Below are positions 5,935 through 7,067 of a stretch of 7,067 nt of DNA, piece by piece (the stretch's first letter is position 1; every line of letters begins with the position of its first letter). The stretch lies in assembly GCA_029940245.1 (NCBI GenBank), contig JAOZRF010000141.1, positions 1-7,067 of the forward strand. Direction: 5' to 3'. Below the pieces are notes generated by a model. The model worked only from the letters and a program-made list of their open reading frames with translations, did not search any database and had not been told where the DNA came from. Position numbers and translations under genes: made by a program. This stretch comes from Desulfobacula sp. GTDB taxonomy: Bacteria; Desulfobacterota; Desulfobacteria; Desulfobacterales; Desulfobacteraceae.

Positions 5935-5994
5935 GGATCAGGCTTTCCTTATTGTGGTTATTTGATAATAACGACAATAAGGAAAGCCTGACCC
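5935..5994. repeat. Large near-perfect inverted repeat (hairpin) just upstream of the transferase start
   Basis: The left arm TCAGGCTTTCCTTATTGT (5938-5955) is exactly complementary to ACAATAAGGAAAGCCTGA (5974-5991), 18 bp. Inside, after one G-G mismatch (5956/5973), GTTATT (5957-5962) pairs with AATAAC (5967-5972), leaving a TGAT loop. Outside, after one A-C mismatch, GG pairs with CC (5935-5936 with 5993-5994). The total is 26 paired positions of 28. It is not followed by a T tract, so it is not a standard terminator. The right arm carries the GGGGTCAGGCTT sequence also found at the rfbG 3' end, which suggests a dispersed palindromic element. Confidence 0.85.
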
Positions 5995-6005
5995 CCTTAA
6001 TTATT

Positions 6006-7055
6006 ATGACCCTGCTCTCTTTTTTAACACACCTTATTTTTGCCTCCGGCCTATTTGCTTTTTCCTATATATTTTGCTGGACGCTCATACAGCGCTCCAA
6101 AATCATGGACACCCCGAATCACAGGTCCTCACACACAAAACCAACACCCACGGCAGGTGGTCTGGCCATTGTCACAACCTTCTTTCTGGGCATGGCCGTC
6201 ATCTTTTTTGTGGCCGAAGAAACCATGATAACACAAAAATTCTTCCTGGGCTTTACCTTTTCAAGCCTCTTGATTGCTGGTATGTCCTTTTATGATGATT
6301 ATCGACAAAAGCCCTTTTCTTTAAGATTGATCACCCAGGTGATAGCCATCCTGGTGGTCATCTTGTTTGGCATTGTCATCACCCGGATAGACCTGTCCTT
6401 TTCAGGGGGCACAGCCTTGGGCTTAGCAGGTTACCTGATTACTTTTATCTGGATTCTGGGCCTTACAAACGCTTATAATTTTATGGATGGATTGAATGGA
6501 ATGGCCGGCGGGAATGCAGTGATAACCTCCCTTTTTTTAGGCTTTGTCGCCTTTGGTCAGGGAAGTAATTTCACCTACATTGTATGTTATACGATTTGTG
6601 CAGGGACCTTGGGATTTTTAATGTTTAATTTTCCAAAAGGTCGGCTGTTCATGGGGGATGTGGGCAGCACCTTTTTAGGATTTACATTTGCCACCCTTGC
6701 CATTATTTCCTCTTTATATGATGATGCGCACACCTCTTTGCTGGTTATCCCCCTGTTACTCTTTCATTTTATCTATGACACTTTCTTTACCTTTCTTCGA
6801 AGACTGATTGCAGGAGAAAATGTATTCCAGGCCCACAGGACCCATTTGTATCAATTATTAAACCGCCTGGGATTTTCCCACACCATTGTAACCCTTTTTT
6901 ACTGTGCCATGGCCGTGGCCCAGGGACTCGGTGTATTGTGGATGATGACCATACTAGATGTACAACGTCTGTTCGTATTTATTCCATACCTGCTTTTCCA
7001 GATCATCTATTCCATTGTCATCATCTATTCAGCCAGAAAGAAAAACCTCCTTTAA
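6006..7055 (+). CDS. Polyprenyl-phosphate N-acetylhexosamine-1-phosphate transferase (WecA/WbpL/MraY superfamily)
   Basis: A 349-residue polytopic inner-membrane enzyme of the MraY/WecA superfamily. It would transfer a HexNAc-1-phosphate from a UDP-sugar to undecaprenyl phosphate, starting O-antigen or capsule repeat synthesis on the cytoplasmic face. Diagnostic blocks are MDTPNHRSSHTKPTPTAGG (34-52), FYDDYRQKP (95-103) with the Asp-Asp pair, NAYNFMDGLNGMAGG (155-169), FMGDVGSTFLG (215-225) and VFQAHRTHLYQLLNRLG (273-289). The AHR.HLYQ form is nearer WbpL/WbcO-type transferases than WecA, so the sugar may be a FucNAc or QuiNAc type (inferred). About ten hydrophobic segments are visible. The frame is open back to a TTG at 5952, but that codon lies in the hairpin left arm. 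ATG 6006 places the first membrane segment normally, though no Shine-Dalgarno lies within 14 nt; AAGGA at 5979-5983 is 22 nt away inside the stem. It is divergent from the CDP-sugar operon. Confidence 0.92.
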   Translation: MTLLSFLTHLIFASGLFAFSYIFCWTLIQRSKIMDTPNHRSSHTKPTPTAGGLAIVTTFFLGMAVIFFVAEETMITQKFFLGFTFSSLLIAGMSFYDDYRQKPFSLRLITQVIAILVVILFGIVITRIDLSFSGGTALGLAGYLITFIWILGLTNAYNFMDGLNGMAGGNAVITSLFLGFVAFGQGSNFTYIVCYTICAGTLGFLMFNFPKGRLFMGDVGSTFLGFTFATLAIISSLYDDAHTSLLVIPLLLFHFIYDTFFTFLRRLIAGENVFQAHRTHLYQLLNRLGFSHTIVTLFYCAMAVAQGLGVLWMMTILDVQRLFVFIPYLLFQIIYSIVIIYSARKKNLL

Positions 7056-7067
7056 CGTTCGGGGTCA

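Noticed and set aside
5935..5994. Hairpin as a rho-independent terminator
   Set aside because: No T tract follows on either strand, and it lies at the 5' side of the transferase gene rather than after a gene end.
5952..6005. TTG at 5952 as the start of the transferase, adding 18 residues
   Set aside because: The codon lies in the hairpin left arm with no ribosome-binding site, and the added residues are encoded by the palindrome; ATG 6006 fits the first membrane segment.
1..7067. CRISPR array, tRNA or rRNA gene, or intact transposase
   Set aside because: No regularly spaced repeats, cloverleaf-like segment, ribosomal RNA sequence or transposase motif was seen on either strand.

Overview
The window looks like part of a surface-polysaccharide (O-antigen or capsule type) locus from a Gram-negative bacterium. 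Moderate G+C, an outer-membrane-type lipoprotein and short repeats of the GGGGTCAGGCTT type suggest a sulfate-reducing Desulfobacterota-like organism. That taxonomic guess comes from memory of similar sequences and was not checked.

From about 4.86 kb down to the left edge, the minus strand carries a tightly packed operon. In transcription order it holds rfbF (glucose-1-phosphate cytidylyltransferase), rfbG (CDP-glucose 4,6-dehydratase), an RmlC-type sugar 3,5-epimerase homologue, a TylC3/NovU/TcaB9-type sugar C-methyltransferase, an extended-SDR NAD(P)-dependent reductase/epimerase and the first 63 codons of a second methyltransferase-like gene. The first five genes are separated by a 1-nt gap, about 18 nt, a 1-nt overlap and a 4-nt overlap. 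A gap of about 96 nt with a hairpin and tandem heptamers precedes the sixth. The enzymes fit one route: glucose-1-P to CDP-glucose, then CDP-4-keto-6-deoxyglucose, then C-methylation, epimerisation and ketoreduction to a CDP-linked, methyl-branched 6-deoxyhexose. The 3-dehydrase RfbH of the classical CDP-3,6-dideoxyhexose pathway is not in the window. The end product is inferred.

Upstream of rfbF on the same strand is a predicted lipoprotein of unknown function (about 4.94-5.82 kb). Divergent from it, on the plus strand (6.0-7.06 kb), is a WecA/WbpL-type polyprenyl-phosphate sugar-1-phosphate transferase, the enzyme type that starts glycan assembly on undecaprenyl phosphate. The roughly 190-bp divergent region holds candidate overlapping promoters, a 9-bp direct repeat at 11-bp period, and a near-perfect hairpin of about 60 nt ending just before the transferase start codon.

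The least ordinary signals are this hairpin and its relatives. The 12-mer GGGGTCAGGCTT occurs in the hairpin and across the rfbG stop codon, where it supplies the last codons, and the window ends in GGGGTCA just after the transferase gene. No CRISPR array, tRNA, rRNA or intact transposase gene was seen.
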